Origin: Chloroflexota bacterium
GTDB taxonomy: Bacteria; Chloroflexota; UBA11872
DNA: 64,000 nt
Direction: 5' to 3'
Assembly: GCA_022821645.1 (NCBI GenBank)
Contig: JAJEDE010000019.1
Span: 41,862-105,861 of the forward strand
The notes beneath the pieces are model-generated. The model was given only the letters and a program-made list of their open reading frames with translations. It had not been told where the DNA came from and made no database searches. The position numbers and the translations under genes were made by a program. This document shows positions 1-9,075 of this stretch, in pieces; position 1 is the stretch's first letter; each line of letters opens with the position of its first letter.

Positions 1-702
1 GTTGTTGTTACCCCAGCAGGTGATGCCGCCGTCCATGCGAATTCCGCACGTAAAGCGATTCCCGGCCGAAATCTGACTAAACCTGACATCGGCGGGTACG
101 TCCAGATGTCCGTCGTCATTGTTCGGACCCCAGCAATGAACTTCACCCCCGGACACGAGTGCGCACGTGTGGTCCCTGCCCGGCGACACGCTCGTGAAGA
201 CTGCCGGCGGCGGCGTTGCTATCGGAGTAGCGGCCTCCGTTTCGACCGCTGACGGCGTCGGCTGCGACCCCGTGGCCGGCGTTGGCGTGGGTGCTGTCTC
301 CGACCTCTCGGGCGCCACCGGCGCTGGACTGGATGCTGCAGTTGCACGAGGCCCGGCGCCCGGAGACGTTGGCACGGATCGAGGCTCGGAGCGGCCGACG
401 GTCGCGAGCGTCGGCAACGCGATAGCTGTCGGCGATGGCTGCCCGCTTGTTGTCTGCGATGCGGGCGCCGCTGACTCAACGGCTGGTGCCTCTCCCGCCA
501 CAGCTGTTGGATGCACCATTCGCGGCCGAAGCCCGGGCTGCGGTGCCGTGACCTCATTGCGTGGCTCAGGTGCTGGCCGCGGTCTCTCGCCGCAACCGCC
601 AAGAAGCAGCACTGCCAGGACGAGTCCTGCGACCGCCCCAACTCGCCAGCAACTGGCCCGCAGGCCAACGCCAGCGAGCGCCGGCGTTACGTTCAGGCGC
701 AA
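1..702 (-). CDS. RCC1-repeat secreted lipoprotein with long Pro/Thr/Ala-rich linker (runs off left edge)
   Basis: Open minus-strand frame missing from the ORF track (no stop in window, likely TTG start). Translates as ...AVAGLVLAVLLLGGCGERPRPAPE...TPTPATGSQPTPSAVETEAATPIATPPPAVFTSVSPGRDHTCALVSGGEVHCWGPNNDDGHLDVPADVRFSQISAGNRFTCGIRMDGGITCWGNNN; lipobox LGGC and RCC1 motifs (HTCAL, CWG). Confidence 0.75.
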   Translation of the reverse strand, partial: MRLNVTPALAGVGLRASCWRVGAVAGLVLAVLLLGGCGERPRPAPEPRNEVTAPQPGLRPRMVHPTAVAGEAPAVESAAPASQTTSGQPSPTAIALPTLATVGRSEPRSVPTSPGAGPRATAASSPAPVAPERSETAPTPTPATGSQPTPSAVETEAATPIATPPPAVFTSVSPGRDHTCALVSGGEVHCWGPNNDDGHLDVPADVRFSQISAGNRFTCGIRMDGGITCWGNNN

Positions 703-718
703 CGGGCGCCCCCGTCTG

Positions 719-1504
719 CTATGTACGAGCCAGCCAGCGAACCCGCGCACGGTTCACAACCCATGCCGCGAACGCCAACATCGCTAGAACCCCGATGATC
801 TGCGACTGTTGCAGTCCCCACAATTGCTCCGCCTGATCGATGCGCAGGAACTGAAGTCCGAATCGCATGCCGCCGTAGCCCGCCAGCACCGTCCAGAACA
901 TGTACAGCCGCCCGATATGCCGACTCGCCAGCCACATGGCGATGCCGAAGATCGCAAAGTCGCCCAGCATTTCGTACGTCGTGGCCGGGTGCACGGGCGT
1001 GGTTTGGCCGATGGCGTTGGGGTGCGTGTAATACACCGCCCACGGCAGGTCGGTGGCCAGGGCGTGATGCTCGCCGTTGATCAGGTCGCCGATGCGGCCG
1101 ATCCCCATGCCCAGGATCAGCCCCGGCGCGCCGATGTCCAACCCGCTGCGCACGTCCAGTTTCATCCACCAGGCGGCCAGCGACAGCGCCAGCGCGCCTC
1201 CCAGCGGCGCGCCCCAGACGGTGATTCCCCCGTCATTCAGCGCAAAGATACGTCCCCAGTCGCTTGAGAACAGGTCCAGGTTGTCGATCACGAACAGGAA
1301 ACGGGCCGCCACGATGCCGCCGCCCACCGCCCACAGCGCCAGCGTGGTGACCTGATCGCTGGAGATCGTCGTCCGACGCCCCAGGCGCTGCGCCACCCAG
1401 ATACCCGCCAGGATGCCCAAGACCGAAAAGAGCGAGTGCCACGTAAACCGAAACGCACCAATCTCAAAAAGGTCCGGATCCCACGGTATGGCGACGGCTG
1501 GCAT
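719..1504 (-). CDS. lgt: Prolipoprotein diacylglyceryl transferase
   Basis: 261 aa multi-pass protein with Lgt-like features (FxWHSLFSVLGILAG, GMGIGRIGDLINGEHHALATDLPWAV, HPATTYEML). Confidence 0.92.
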   Translation of the reverse strand: MPAVAIPWDPDLFEIGAFRFTWHSLFSVLGILAGIWVAQRLGRRTTISSDQVTTLALWAVGGGIVAARFLFVIDNLDLFSSDWGRIFALNDGGITVWGAPLGGALALSLAAWWMKLDVRSGLDIGAPGLILGMGIGRIGDLINGEHHALATDLPWAVYYTHPNAIGQTTPVHPATTYEMLGDFAIFGIAMWLASRHIGRLYMFWTVLAGYGGMRFGLQFLRIDQAEQLWGLQQSQIIGVLAMLAFAAWVVNRARVRWLART

Positions 1505-1586
1505 GAACTGGGCTCGTCAGATGGAAGCGGTGTAATGGTACTGGCCGGCCCAAACCGTTGCCGGTCAGATTCCGGGCTATCCGCCC

Positions 1587-3038
1587 CTAGCCGCGAGCGG
1601 CTGTGGCTTGCGCGAATTCGGCTTCCAGTGCGGCTGCCGCATCGTGCACCGGCTGACCGAGGACGAGGGTGGACACTACGGCCGCGTCCAGGCTTGCCAC
1701 CTGCTGCCGCCACACAGAGTCCTCGGCCAGTGGCCTGGCCCACGCGTCCCTCGAATCCAATAGTTGCTCAAGGTCCAGTCCCAGTCGGATGGCGGTGTCA
1801 TCCAGCGCCGGCGTCCACGCGGGAGTACCTGAAGCCGAATCCGGAATCTTCGCGGGTCCAGCCAGCGTCACCGCCGCTTCCAGCGCCGTGACGTCGCTGT
1901 CACTCCTCGCCGCCGTAAAGGCAGCGGCCATCGGAACCTGTCGCGCTTGATCCATCCATGCTGGCAGCGGGAGCACCTCGCAGGTGGCGCGCGAATCGGC
2001 GGGCAGATCCACCAGCCGGCGCAGCGCCCGTCCGTGCGCTATTGCAAGGGCGACGCGACTCGCTGCTACAGCCTCACCAGCCCCGGCTTGGCCATCCCAC
2101 GCAACGGGCGGCGGCGACACTCGCTCCTGCAACCATAAGTCTGCGTACCACTGCCACGCAGCTACAGCCGAATCACTCCAGGGAACCTGTCCGGCCGATC
2201 GTGTCACTGTCTCCAGCTCTGGAAGCCCGGAGACCACACCAAACCCGTAGCGATGCGTCTCCGGATCGGTCAGTCGGCGTGCTGCTTCGCCCAGGTCGGC
2301 GTACCGGCTGCCGATGTCTGCGATGCCGGCGTGATCCAGCCGCTCGCGGCTGGCGAGCAAATACGTGGGATGTCCGGTGATCGGCATTCCAGCAAGTCCG
2401 CGCCTGCGCCGTCCCAACGCGGTCATTTCCGGCAGGAATTCTTGCTCCGGCCCCAACGCTGAATCCAGCGGAGCCAACATCTCCAACTCGTCCAGGCCTG
2501 TCACCAGGCTGCCGGGAATGCCGATCAGCACGTCTGGCAGATCGCCTGCAGCCGCCCGCGCCAGCAATCGCTCAGCTACGTTTCCGCTGTCGTCAAGCAC
2601 CTCCAGGTCCAGGTCGGCAAACGAGTCGACGGCGCTGAAGTCGGGCGTGCCATCCCCTACGAGAGCAGCGCTGATGGCGGCGCGGACCTTGATTGGAGCC
2701 GTCTGCGCCGGCCTCTCGGTCCCAGACGTCGCCGTTGACATCGTGATGCCGGGGGGGCCTGCAGTCGTCGGGGATGGCTCGTAACTCGGCAAAGGCGTGA
2801 CGAGTCGCGTCACGACCACCCTTTGCTCCACCACCACAGGCTTTTCGACAATCACGACGCGTTCCGTGAATACCGGTTGCTCAACCACAACCTCGCGTTC
2901 CACCACCTGAGGAACGACCACGACACGGTCGACCACGATTGGGTCGCCGCAAGCCGCCATGACCAGAGCGCTGCCGGCGGTCGGACCGACCTTCAACACG
3001 TCTCGTCGGCTCAAGACGCGGCCAGTCGCGGCAGCCAT
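1587..3038 (-). CDS. Extracellular solute-binding lipoprotein with Val/Glu-rich spacer
   Basis: Start [33 protein letters not shown] (Tat-like + lipobox), then [22 protein letters not shown]...VVVTRLVTP spacer and a solute-binding-like body. The 692-aa track ORF is over-extended upstream. Confidence 0.75.
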   Translation of the reverse strand: MAAATGRVLSRRDVLKVGPTAGSALVMAACGDPIVVDRVVVVPQVVEREVVVEQPVFTERVVIVEKPVVVEQRVVVTRLVTPLPSYEPSPTTAGPPGITMSTATSGTERPAQTAPIKVRAAISAALVGDGTPDFSAVDSFADLDLEVLDDSGNVAERLLARAAAGDLPDVLIGIPGSLVTGLDELEMLAPLDSALGPEQEFLPEMTALGRRRRGLAGMPITGHPTYLLASRERLDHAGIADIGSRYADLGEAARRLTDPETHRYGFGVVSGLPELETVTRSAGQVPWSDSAVAAWQWYADLWLQERVSPPPVAWDGQAGAGEAVAASRVALAIAHGRALRRLVDLPADSRATCEVLPLPAWMDQARQVPMAAAFTAARSDSDVTALEAAVTLAGPAKIPDSASGTPAWTPALDDTAIRLGLDLEQLLDSRDAWARPLAEDSVWRQQVASLDAAVVSTLVLGQPVHDAAAALEAEFAQATAARG

Positions 3039-3155
3039 GCGAGCGCAGGCAATTCGATGTGTCAGGATTTGTGCAGAACCTGTGCTGTCGTCGTGCAACG
3101 ATGCTACGTGAGCAGGTTTCAGCCAATTCTCAAGCGTCAGGTACGGGAGGACTCG

Positions 3156-4106
3156 ATGCACGATGTCGCGATTATGGGTTCGGGGCCGGCTGGGCTGACC
3201 GCCGCGATCTATGCCGCGCGCGCCAACCTTTCCACGCTGGTGTTTACCGGTGATTCGCTGGGTGGGCAGATTGCCACCACCTATGACGTCGAGAACTACC
3301 CTGGCTTCGAGGAGATCACGGGCCCCGACCTGACCCAGCGCATGCAGGGTCAGGCCGAGCGCTTTGGTGCCGAGATCGTCTACGACCAGATCACCGAGGT
3401 CGACTTCGACGGCCCACCCTTCACCCTCACTGGCCGGTCGGACACGTACACAGCACGCGCCGTCATCGTCGCCACTGGCGCCAGTCCCCGGCTCCTGGGC
3501 ATTCCCGGCGAAGAGGAACTCTGGGGCCGCGGCGTCTCCGTCTGCGCCACCTGCGACGGCGCGTTCTTCAAGGATCAGCCCGTGGCCGTGGTCGGCGGCG
3601 GTGACAGCGCCCTCCAGGAAGGCCTCTTCCTCACCCGTTTCGCATCCAGGGTCACGGTCATCCATCGGCGCAATGAACTGCGCGCGGGTCCCTACCTCCA
3701 GGACCGAGCTCGCGCCGAACCCAAGATTGACTATATCTGGGACACCGTCGTCACCGGCGTTGCCGGTGATCAGGCCGTGGAGTCACTTCGGCTTCGAAAC
3801 GTCCACACCGGCGCAGAGTCAGACTTCCCCACCGACGGCCTCTTCATCTTCATCGGCCACGACCCCAACACCGAGATCTTTAGAGGAAAGCTGGAAATGG
3901 ACGACGATGGCTACATCATCTCCAGCCGCCAAATGCACACCAACGTGGAAGGCGTATTTGTGGCCGGCGAGGCTCAGGACCACTACTTCCGCCAGGCCAT
4001 CACGTCCGCCGGCGAGGGCTGTCAGGCCGCCATGGAAGCCGAGAAGTTCATCGCCCGTCTCGAAAGTCAGCAGCCCGTCGCCACGGCCGGTGTCGCGACC
4101 GCGTAG
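3156..4106 (+). CDS. trxB: Thioredoxin reductase / NAD(P)/FAD-dependent oxidoreductase
   Basis: [33 protein letters not shown], redox motif CATCDG, C-terminal [33 protein letters not shown] upstream of ATG 3156. Confidence 0.9.
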   Translation: MHDVAIMGSGPAGLTAAIYAARANLSTLVFTGDSLGGQIATTYDVENYPGFEEITGPDLTQRMQGQAERFGAEIVYDQITEVDFDGPPFTLTGRSDTYTARAVIVATGASPRLLGIPGEEELWGRGVSVCATCDGAFFKDQPVAVVGGGDSALQEGLFLTRFASRVTVIHRRNELRAGPYLQDRARAEPKIDYIWDTVVTGVAGDQAVESLRLRNVHTGAESDFPTDGLFIFIGHDPNTEIFRGKLEMDDDGYIISSRQMHTNVEGVFVAGEAQDHYFRQAITSAGEGCQAAMEAEKFIARLESQQPVATAGVATA

Positions 4107-4112
4107 CACGAC

Positions 4113-4841
4113 GTGCTGAGGCGCATGCAGGCGGCGCGGCGGGGCGCCGGTCGCCGCCTGCCGCTGCCCGGCGGAACTCTGGCCGCCCTGATGGTCTTTG
4201 GTGTCGTTGCAGCCGCCGTCGCGCTGCTGGCGGTATTGGGCACGGCAGCACCCGGCGCGTCGGCCCGAGATCAGCGAGCGGTCACGCCGCGTTCAGTTCT
4301 TCAGCGGCCGACCCCGGGCCCGTCTACGCGATCGCCAACGGCACCCGACATTGAGGCCTCGGCCGTGCGGCGAGCCGGTCGAGCGCTGGGTGCCTCCACA
4401 GTGCCGCCGCCAACGCAGCGGCCCGTCGAAACCACCCTTGCTGCCTATACCGAGGCTACTGATCAGTTGCGCCGCCAATTCGAGAGCGGCGCCGCCTTTG
4501 TCAGTCTCATAAACGTGGCCCATCGGCGCGGCACGGTCAGCGATGAACGGCGGCTGGTGGCGCTGCTGGGACTGGCAGAGCTTGCAAAGGCGACCGAGCA
4601 GAGACTTCAATCACTTACGCCGCCGGGAATCGCCGTCGCCTATCACCAGAAACTGCTAAACGTACTCAGCAGCTATAGCGCGGCCGCCCGCCAATACTGG
4701 CAGGCCACCGTCCGGCCCACGGCCGATACTGTCGACGCCGGAACACGACGCCGGCAGTTGAATGGTGTCCTCGACGCCGCCTTCCGCTACAACACCCTCC
4801 CCAGAGGCCCTCTCGACGCAGACGCCCTCGGAGAACCATAG
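4113..4841 (+). CDS. Hypothetical membrane-anchored/secreted protein
   Basis: 242 aa with N-terminal hydrophobic segment LAALMVFGVVAAAVALLAVLG, directly downstream of trxB. Confidence 0.55.
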   Translation: MLRRMQAARRGAGRRLPLPGGTLAALMVFGVVAAAVALLAVLGTAAPGASARDQRAVTPRSVLQRPTPGPSTRSPTAPDIEASAVRRAGRALGASTVPPPTQRPVETTLAAYTEATDQLRRQFESGAAFVSLINVAHRRGTVSDERRLVALLGLAELAKATEQRLQSLTPPGIAVAYHQKLLNVLSSYSAAARQYWQATVRPTADTVDAGTRRRQLNGVLDAAFRYNTLPRGPLDADALGEP

Positions 4842-4893
4842 GTCCGTCAGTTACGGGCCCGGACCAACCTTGGCTATGTAGCCAGAGTCGGGC

Positions 4894-7200
4894 TTAGTTC
4901 ACCTCGTGTACGAACGGTCCGCCATGAATGTGGTGATACCAATGCCGAACCTCATCGCGCAATTCCGTCGGCGTGTGCGTGAGAAACGTATGATAAATGT
5001 CCCTATCGCTTGGGGTCAGAATGCCTTCGGCGTTCTTCCTCTCGCCATCCCCTTCCGCTAGGACATGGATGTCCCGCATGGCGAGCGACATCCGCTCCTC
5101 GCCGAGCGTCGTGAAAATCCTATAGAGCAGTATTCGCCCGTAAAGGTCCGCGCAATGACGAAGCGGTTCGGCCCGACTATATAGCACGGTTCTTTCCTGC
5201 AGCGATAGCTCGTATATGTTTGAGTATCCTCCCGCTGCGCACTTCGATTGCGCCTCCGTTACCCATTCGTGATTCTGATCAGCAAAACTACGCGATCCCT
5301 GCGAGTCATTAGCGAATGCGTTGATGAATTCATGGGCGCTGCGTGCCAGCCACTTCGGATTAAGCAGGCGAGCTCTGGGATCAGGATGCTCATAGTATGC
5401 GTAATTCGGACCTGCGCTCTCATCGAAGTAGAGGCTCGCTACAATCTGGTATATCAGATTAGTCCGAGTCTCATGGATCCTTATAATTCCATCCTGATTC
5501 ACCAGAACCGTCTGTGGCCATAAGCCTGAAATGCCAGTGAGAGACGTGGGCTCATCTCTCCCGAAGTCTCCTGTAGGCCCTCGTGTCATCAATATCACGA
5601 GGTCATTGAACGGCAATGCCGTATTCACAATTCGCTCCGCGCCGCGCAGTCCGTGGGCGAAGGTATTGAGGATGTTAAGATCCTCTGATATTGGTTTATC
5701 GTCGAATACCCAGACTCTGAACGGTCCGGTCAGTGGTAGCGAGAATGTCAAAGACTTGGTGTGCTGTTGCTCGAGCAGGCGGTCGAAGTGTGAGTTGTGG
5801 TCGATCTGAAGATCGATGTCCACCGAGTGGTTGTTAACTCCCACCATGCTCAGGGCATTGACCAGTGCTCGTTCTCGAGGATCAAGGCCGTCCGTGAACC
5901 ACGGCGTGCTCACAATCCGGTGGTGCCGGTCCGTCCTGTGCCCTTGTGCGTCAGTGTGGCTGGCAAAGTCCTCTAACGTCCCAATCACCCGAATATCGCT
6001 CGACCAAACTGGCGCATGCACGGTATTTGCTAACAGCTGCTTGGCTAGATCCGGGTTCGAAAGGAACAGTCGACCGAGCGACCCAAGTGCGTCCTCTTCA
6101 TAACCTACCAGTCCATCTCTAACCCACGGTGCGCGAGCCATGTCAAGCGTGAACTGTAAGTCTCGCTCTGCGATTCGATTTAGACTCCGAAGCGTGTCTG
6201 TCTCGTCGAATGTCAGATCGTCCTGAAGCCATGTGAAGGATTGAAGCAGATCGGCCAGGCTCTTGCTCTTCTGAGCTAGCAACTGAAGATATTGGAGGGA
6301 GTACATTTCGCCGCTGTACATATCGGTGGAGTTTGTTCCATCCGCAAACCAGTCGGCGCTCGCTACGAACATTGCGAGATCGCGGTTGATGCCGTCAGTC
6401 AAGAGCAGACCATTGAGTGCCATTTGGTCGGGATCTGAGATGCCATCGGCGAGCCATGGATACGTGAAACATCCAAGCCACGGCATCACGGAGAGCAGCC
6501 GCTCGAGCTGACGATTCGATGCGGAGAGGTCGCTCACAGTCGGTCCGGCGGCGTCGAATGCGCGGATGTGGCCGGGCCGAGCTGCGCGCGCAGTAGTGGC
6601 AGCTTCGCATAGCCCCGCCCATGCAAACGTCCCGCGAACGTCATTGGCGTGATCCTGTTGGCACCGGGCCTCGGCCTGATCGTCAAACGCCCGGGCATAT
6701 ATGCCCACGTTGTGATCGTTCCCCAAGTGCGCCTCAACCACGTCGTTCAGATACACACACGTCGTCGGCCATCCCCCAGCGAACTGTGACGTCGTCGATG
6801 CCGCCGTGGCCGCGGATGCTGCTGTCGCGGCAGCTGAGGTTTCGAACACCCAGGCAAAGGTCGTCTGAACATCCGTGCGGTGATCGCTGCGACAGGCCGT
6901 CTCAGCCTGGTCCCCATGTAGCCGCTGATAGATCCCAACATTACCCGTATTGCCTAGGTGTTGCTCAACAATGTCATTCAACTCCACGCACCCCGTCGGC
7001 CACTGCGCGCCCACGTTGACCGTCGTGGCAACCAGCAACACCGCGCCCAGCACTACGGAAACAAGGAGTCGGCAACGAAGTCTGGATGCAGAGGTCACGG
7101 GGAATGTTCTATGCCTGGAGTCGGCAGAATACTGCTTCAGTTTGCACGATATATGGTCCGTTCGAACCAGTCGAACTAGAGTCCCGCCTGTCGGCGACAC
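4894..7200 (-). CDS. Secreted protein with two tandem WPTxCxxLND domains and W-x-x-DG repeats
   Basis: 768 aa; signal-like LLVSVVLGAVLLVATTVNVGAQ; two copies of WPT-C--LND-VE-HLGN--NVGIY-R--DQAE--C--DH--DV---FAW; no confidently recognised catalytic domain. True start may be internal. Confidence 0.7.
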   Translation of the reverse strand: MSPTGGTLVRLVRTDHISCKLKQYSADSRHRTFPVTSASRLRCRLLVSVVLGAVLLVATTVNVGAQWPTGCVELNDIVEQHLGNTGNVGIYQRLHGDQAETACRSDHRTDVQTTFAWVFETSAAATAASAATAASTTSQFAGGWPTTCVYLNDVVEAHLGNDHNVGIYARAFDDQAEARCQQDHANDVRGTFAWAGLCEAATTARAARPGHIRAFDAAGPTVSDLSASNRQLERLLSVMPWLGCFTYPWLADGISDPDQMALNGLLLTDGINRDLAMFVASADWFADGTNSTDMYSGEMYSLQYLQLLAQKSKSLADLLQSFTWLQDDLTFDETDTLRSLNRIAERDLQFTLDMARAPWVRDGLVGYEEDALGSLGRLFLSNPDLAKQLLANTVHAPVWSSDIRVIGTLEDFASHTDAQGHRTDRHHRIVSTPWFTDGLDPRERALVNALSMVGVNNHSVDIDLQIDHNSHFDRLLEQQHTKSLTFSLPLTGPFRVWVFDDKPISEDLNILNTFAHGLRGAERIVNTALPFNDLVILMTRGPTGDFGRDEPTSLTGISGLWPQTVLVNQDGIIRIHETRTNLIYQIVASLYFDESAGPNYAYYEHPDPRARLLNPKWLARSAHEFINAFANDSQGSRSFADQNHEWVTEAQSKCAAGGYSNIYELSLQERTVLYSRAEPLRHCADLYGRILLYRIFTTLGEERMSLAMRDIHVLAEGDGERKNAEGILTPSDRDIYHTFLTHTPTELRDEVRHWYHHIHGGPFVHEVN
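6619..6771 (-). repeat. WPT/LND domain copy 2 (coding repeat)
   Basis: WPTTCVYLNDVVEAHLGNDHNVGIYARAFDDQAEARCQQDHANDVRGTFAWA. Confidence 0.8.
6844..7002 (-). repeat. WPT/LND domain copy 1 (coding repeat)
   Basis: WPTGCVELNDIVEQHLGNTGNVGIYQRLHGDQAETACRSDHRTDVQTTFAWVF. Confidence 0.8.
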
Positions 7201-7309
7201 TCACGCATTTCTACGGTCCGCGTTCAACTGATGAGCAGTATCATCTGAGGTCAATGGTTCATGGGGACGTTGCCGCAGATGCGTCGACTCTCCGCGGACA
7301 TCTGGCGAA

Positions 7310-7936
7310 TCAAGCTGATTCCAAATCTGCTCCGGTCTTTTCAATCCACGCCACCGAAGCCGACACGCAAGCCGTAGCCCCCGCGACCTCAAACCCAAGA
7401 TCTTCCAACGTCTCCACCGCCACTTCCGGCGTGGCCGAGGTCCCCTGGCCGTATATCGAAACGACCAGGCGGCCCGGCGACGCCACCATCTCGCGCAGAA
7501 CTCTGGCCACGTAGGCGCGCTCGTCAGCCGGCGGCACGGCATCCAGCAGCAATTGCACGAAGCGGTAGCGCTGGGGCGGCTGCCAGAAGAAGGCGTTGGC
7601 CACGTGAAAGTTGGCCGCGTAGTCGGGGAGTCGCTGTTGCGCCAACTCAACCAGTTCCGGGACGAAGTCGACGCCGTGTGGCGTGATGCTGAACCCACGC
7701 TCGTCGCACCAGCGCAGCAGCGACTCGAGCAGTAGACCGTTCGCACAGCCCAGGTCCAGGTAGTCGCCGTCGGCATTCACGGCCTCCGCAATGCAGCAGC
7801 GCGTGATCTCCCAGTGCTTCGCACCGCCGGTTCTGCCGGACTGCCGATACGGGCTGGCTGAGTCGACCAGGTAGTAGTCGCGAATGGCCCGATGGCCCTC
7901 CCGGAAATACGCCTCTCGTGCGGCGTCGTCTGTCAC
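7310..7936 (-). CDS. SAM-dependent methyltransferase family protein
   Basis: 208 aa; DYLDLGCANGLLLESLLRW resembles class I MTase motif I. Confidence 0.75.
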   Translation of the reverse strand: MTDDAAREAYFREGHRAIRDYYLVDSASPYRQSGRTGGAKHWEITRCCIAEAVNADGDYLDLGCANGLLLESLLRWCDERGFSITPHGVDFVPELVELAQQRLPDYAANFHVANAFFWQPPQRYRFVQLLLDAVPPADERAYVARVLREMVASPGRLVVSIYGQGTSATPEVAVETLEDLGFEVAGATACVSASVAWIEKTGADLESA

Positions 7937-8155
7937 CCGTTACCCCCGTCGAGCTGGTCTGCCATCCCCATCTGTCGTGATATCCGAGGCGCCTCACCGA
8001 TGGCGGCCTGCCTCCGCAGCATCGGCGCACCACACGCCGCCACGCAAGACAAATTGTCCAACCCGGCCCGCCGCTTGCGATGATGGGAGTATTCACCACA
8101 GACAGCCGTTCCGGCGTGCGCGACGCTATGTCGCGTTGAGGACGGGTCATTTGGA

Positions 8156-8998
8156 ATGGGCGAGCTCATGAACAACCGTTTGGTCCGGACGGCTGCAATA
8201 GCCGTCCTTCTGGGCATCGCCGTCGCCGGTGTAGCCTGGCTCGTCGTTTTCTTCACCGGCGGCACCGGTGAGGCCAGCGAGCCCATTTCCGCGCCCCAAC
8301 TCACCCTGCCACCGGCCACGGCCGCGCCGGCCACCGCTGCGCCCGCGACGGCTGCCCCCGCCACGGCCGCTCCGGCGACTGCCGCTCCAGCCACGGCCGC
8401 ACCCCAGGCTGAGGCCACCCAGGCACCCGCGGCCGCCCAGCCCACCGGCGACGCCACCCTCTACCGCATCGTCCCCGAAGAGTCCGAAGCCCGCTACGAG
8501 ATCGACGAAATCCTGCGCGGCGAGCCCTTCCGCGTCGTCGGCCGCACCGACCAGGTCGCCGGCGACATCATCCTGGACTTCGCCAATGCCGCCTCCTCCC
8601 AAATTGGCGTCATCCGCATCAACGTGCGCACCCTCATGACCGACGAGGAACGCCGCGACCGCGCCACCCGCTCCCGCATCCTCCAGTCCGCCGAAGACGC
8701 CTACGAGTTCGTGGACTTCACGCCCACCGCGCTCGAGGGGCTGCCTGACACGGTTTCAGTTGGCGACACCGCCACCTTCACCATCGTCGGCGACCTCAAG
8801 ATCCGGGAGATCACCGCCGAAGCGCGATTCGCAGCCACGGTCAACGTCGTCGCCGAGGACCGACTTGAAGGCACGGCCGAAGCCACCGTCCTACGGTCCA
8901 CCTACGATCTCATCATCCCGAACGTGCCGTTCGTGGCCGACGTCAGCGACGAAGTCCTCCTCGGCATCGAGTTCGTCGCCACCGCCGTCGCTCAGTAG
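8156..8998 (+). CDS. YceI-family protein with N-terminal anchor and Ala/Thr/Pro linker
   Basis: N-terminal TM, PATAAP repeats, then YceI-like domain (VPEESEARYEIDEILRG, VVGRTDQVAGDIILD, FTIVGDLKIREITAEARF). Confidence 0.85.
   Translation: MGELMNNRLVRTAAIAVLLGIAVAGVAWLVVFFTGGTGEASEPISAPQLTLPPATAAPATAAPATAAPATAAPATAAPATAAPQAEATQAPAAAQPTGDATLYRIVPEESEARYEIDEILRGEPFRVVGRTDQVAGDIILDFANAASSQIGVIRINVRTLMTDEERRDRATRSRILQSAEDAYEFVDFTPTALEGLPDTVSVGDTATFTIVGDLKIREITAEARFAATVNVVAEDRLEGTAEATVLRSTYDLIIPNVPFVADVSDEVLLGIEFVATAVAQ
8312..8408 (+). repeat. In-frame low-complexity repeat encoding (PATAA)n
   Basis: Reiterated gccacggccgc/gccaccgctgc units encoding PATAAPATAAPATAAPATAAPATAAPATAAP. Confidence 0.85.
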
Positions 8999-9005
8999 AC
9001 CCACA

Positions 9006-9038
9006 CGGCCGCGCCGCACGAACCTTGCGGCGCGGCCG
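9006..9038. terminator. Putative bidirectional terminator hairpin between convergent genes
   Basis: cggccgcgccgca-cgaacct-tgcggcgcggccg: perfect 13-bp inverted repeat with 7-nt loop. Confidence 0.6.
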
Positions 9039-9075
9039 AAGCTGGAAACCTCAGCAGAGGCGGCTTTCCGCCCCG

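Noticed and set aside
167-787. Track ORFs 167..787 (+) and 219..668 (-)
   Set aside because: Overlap the better-supported minus-strand RCC1 lipoprotein frame with lipobox and RCC1 motifs.
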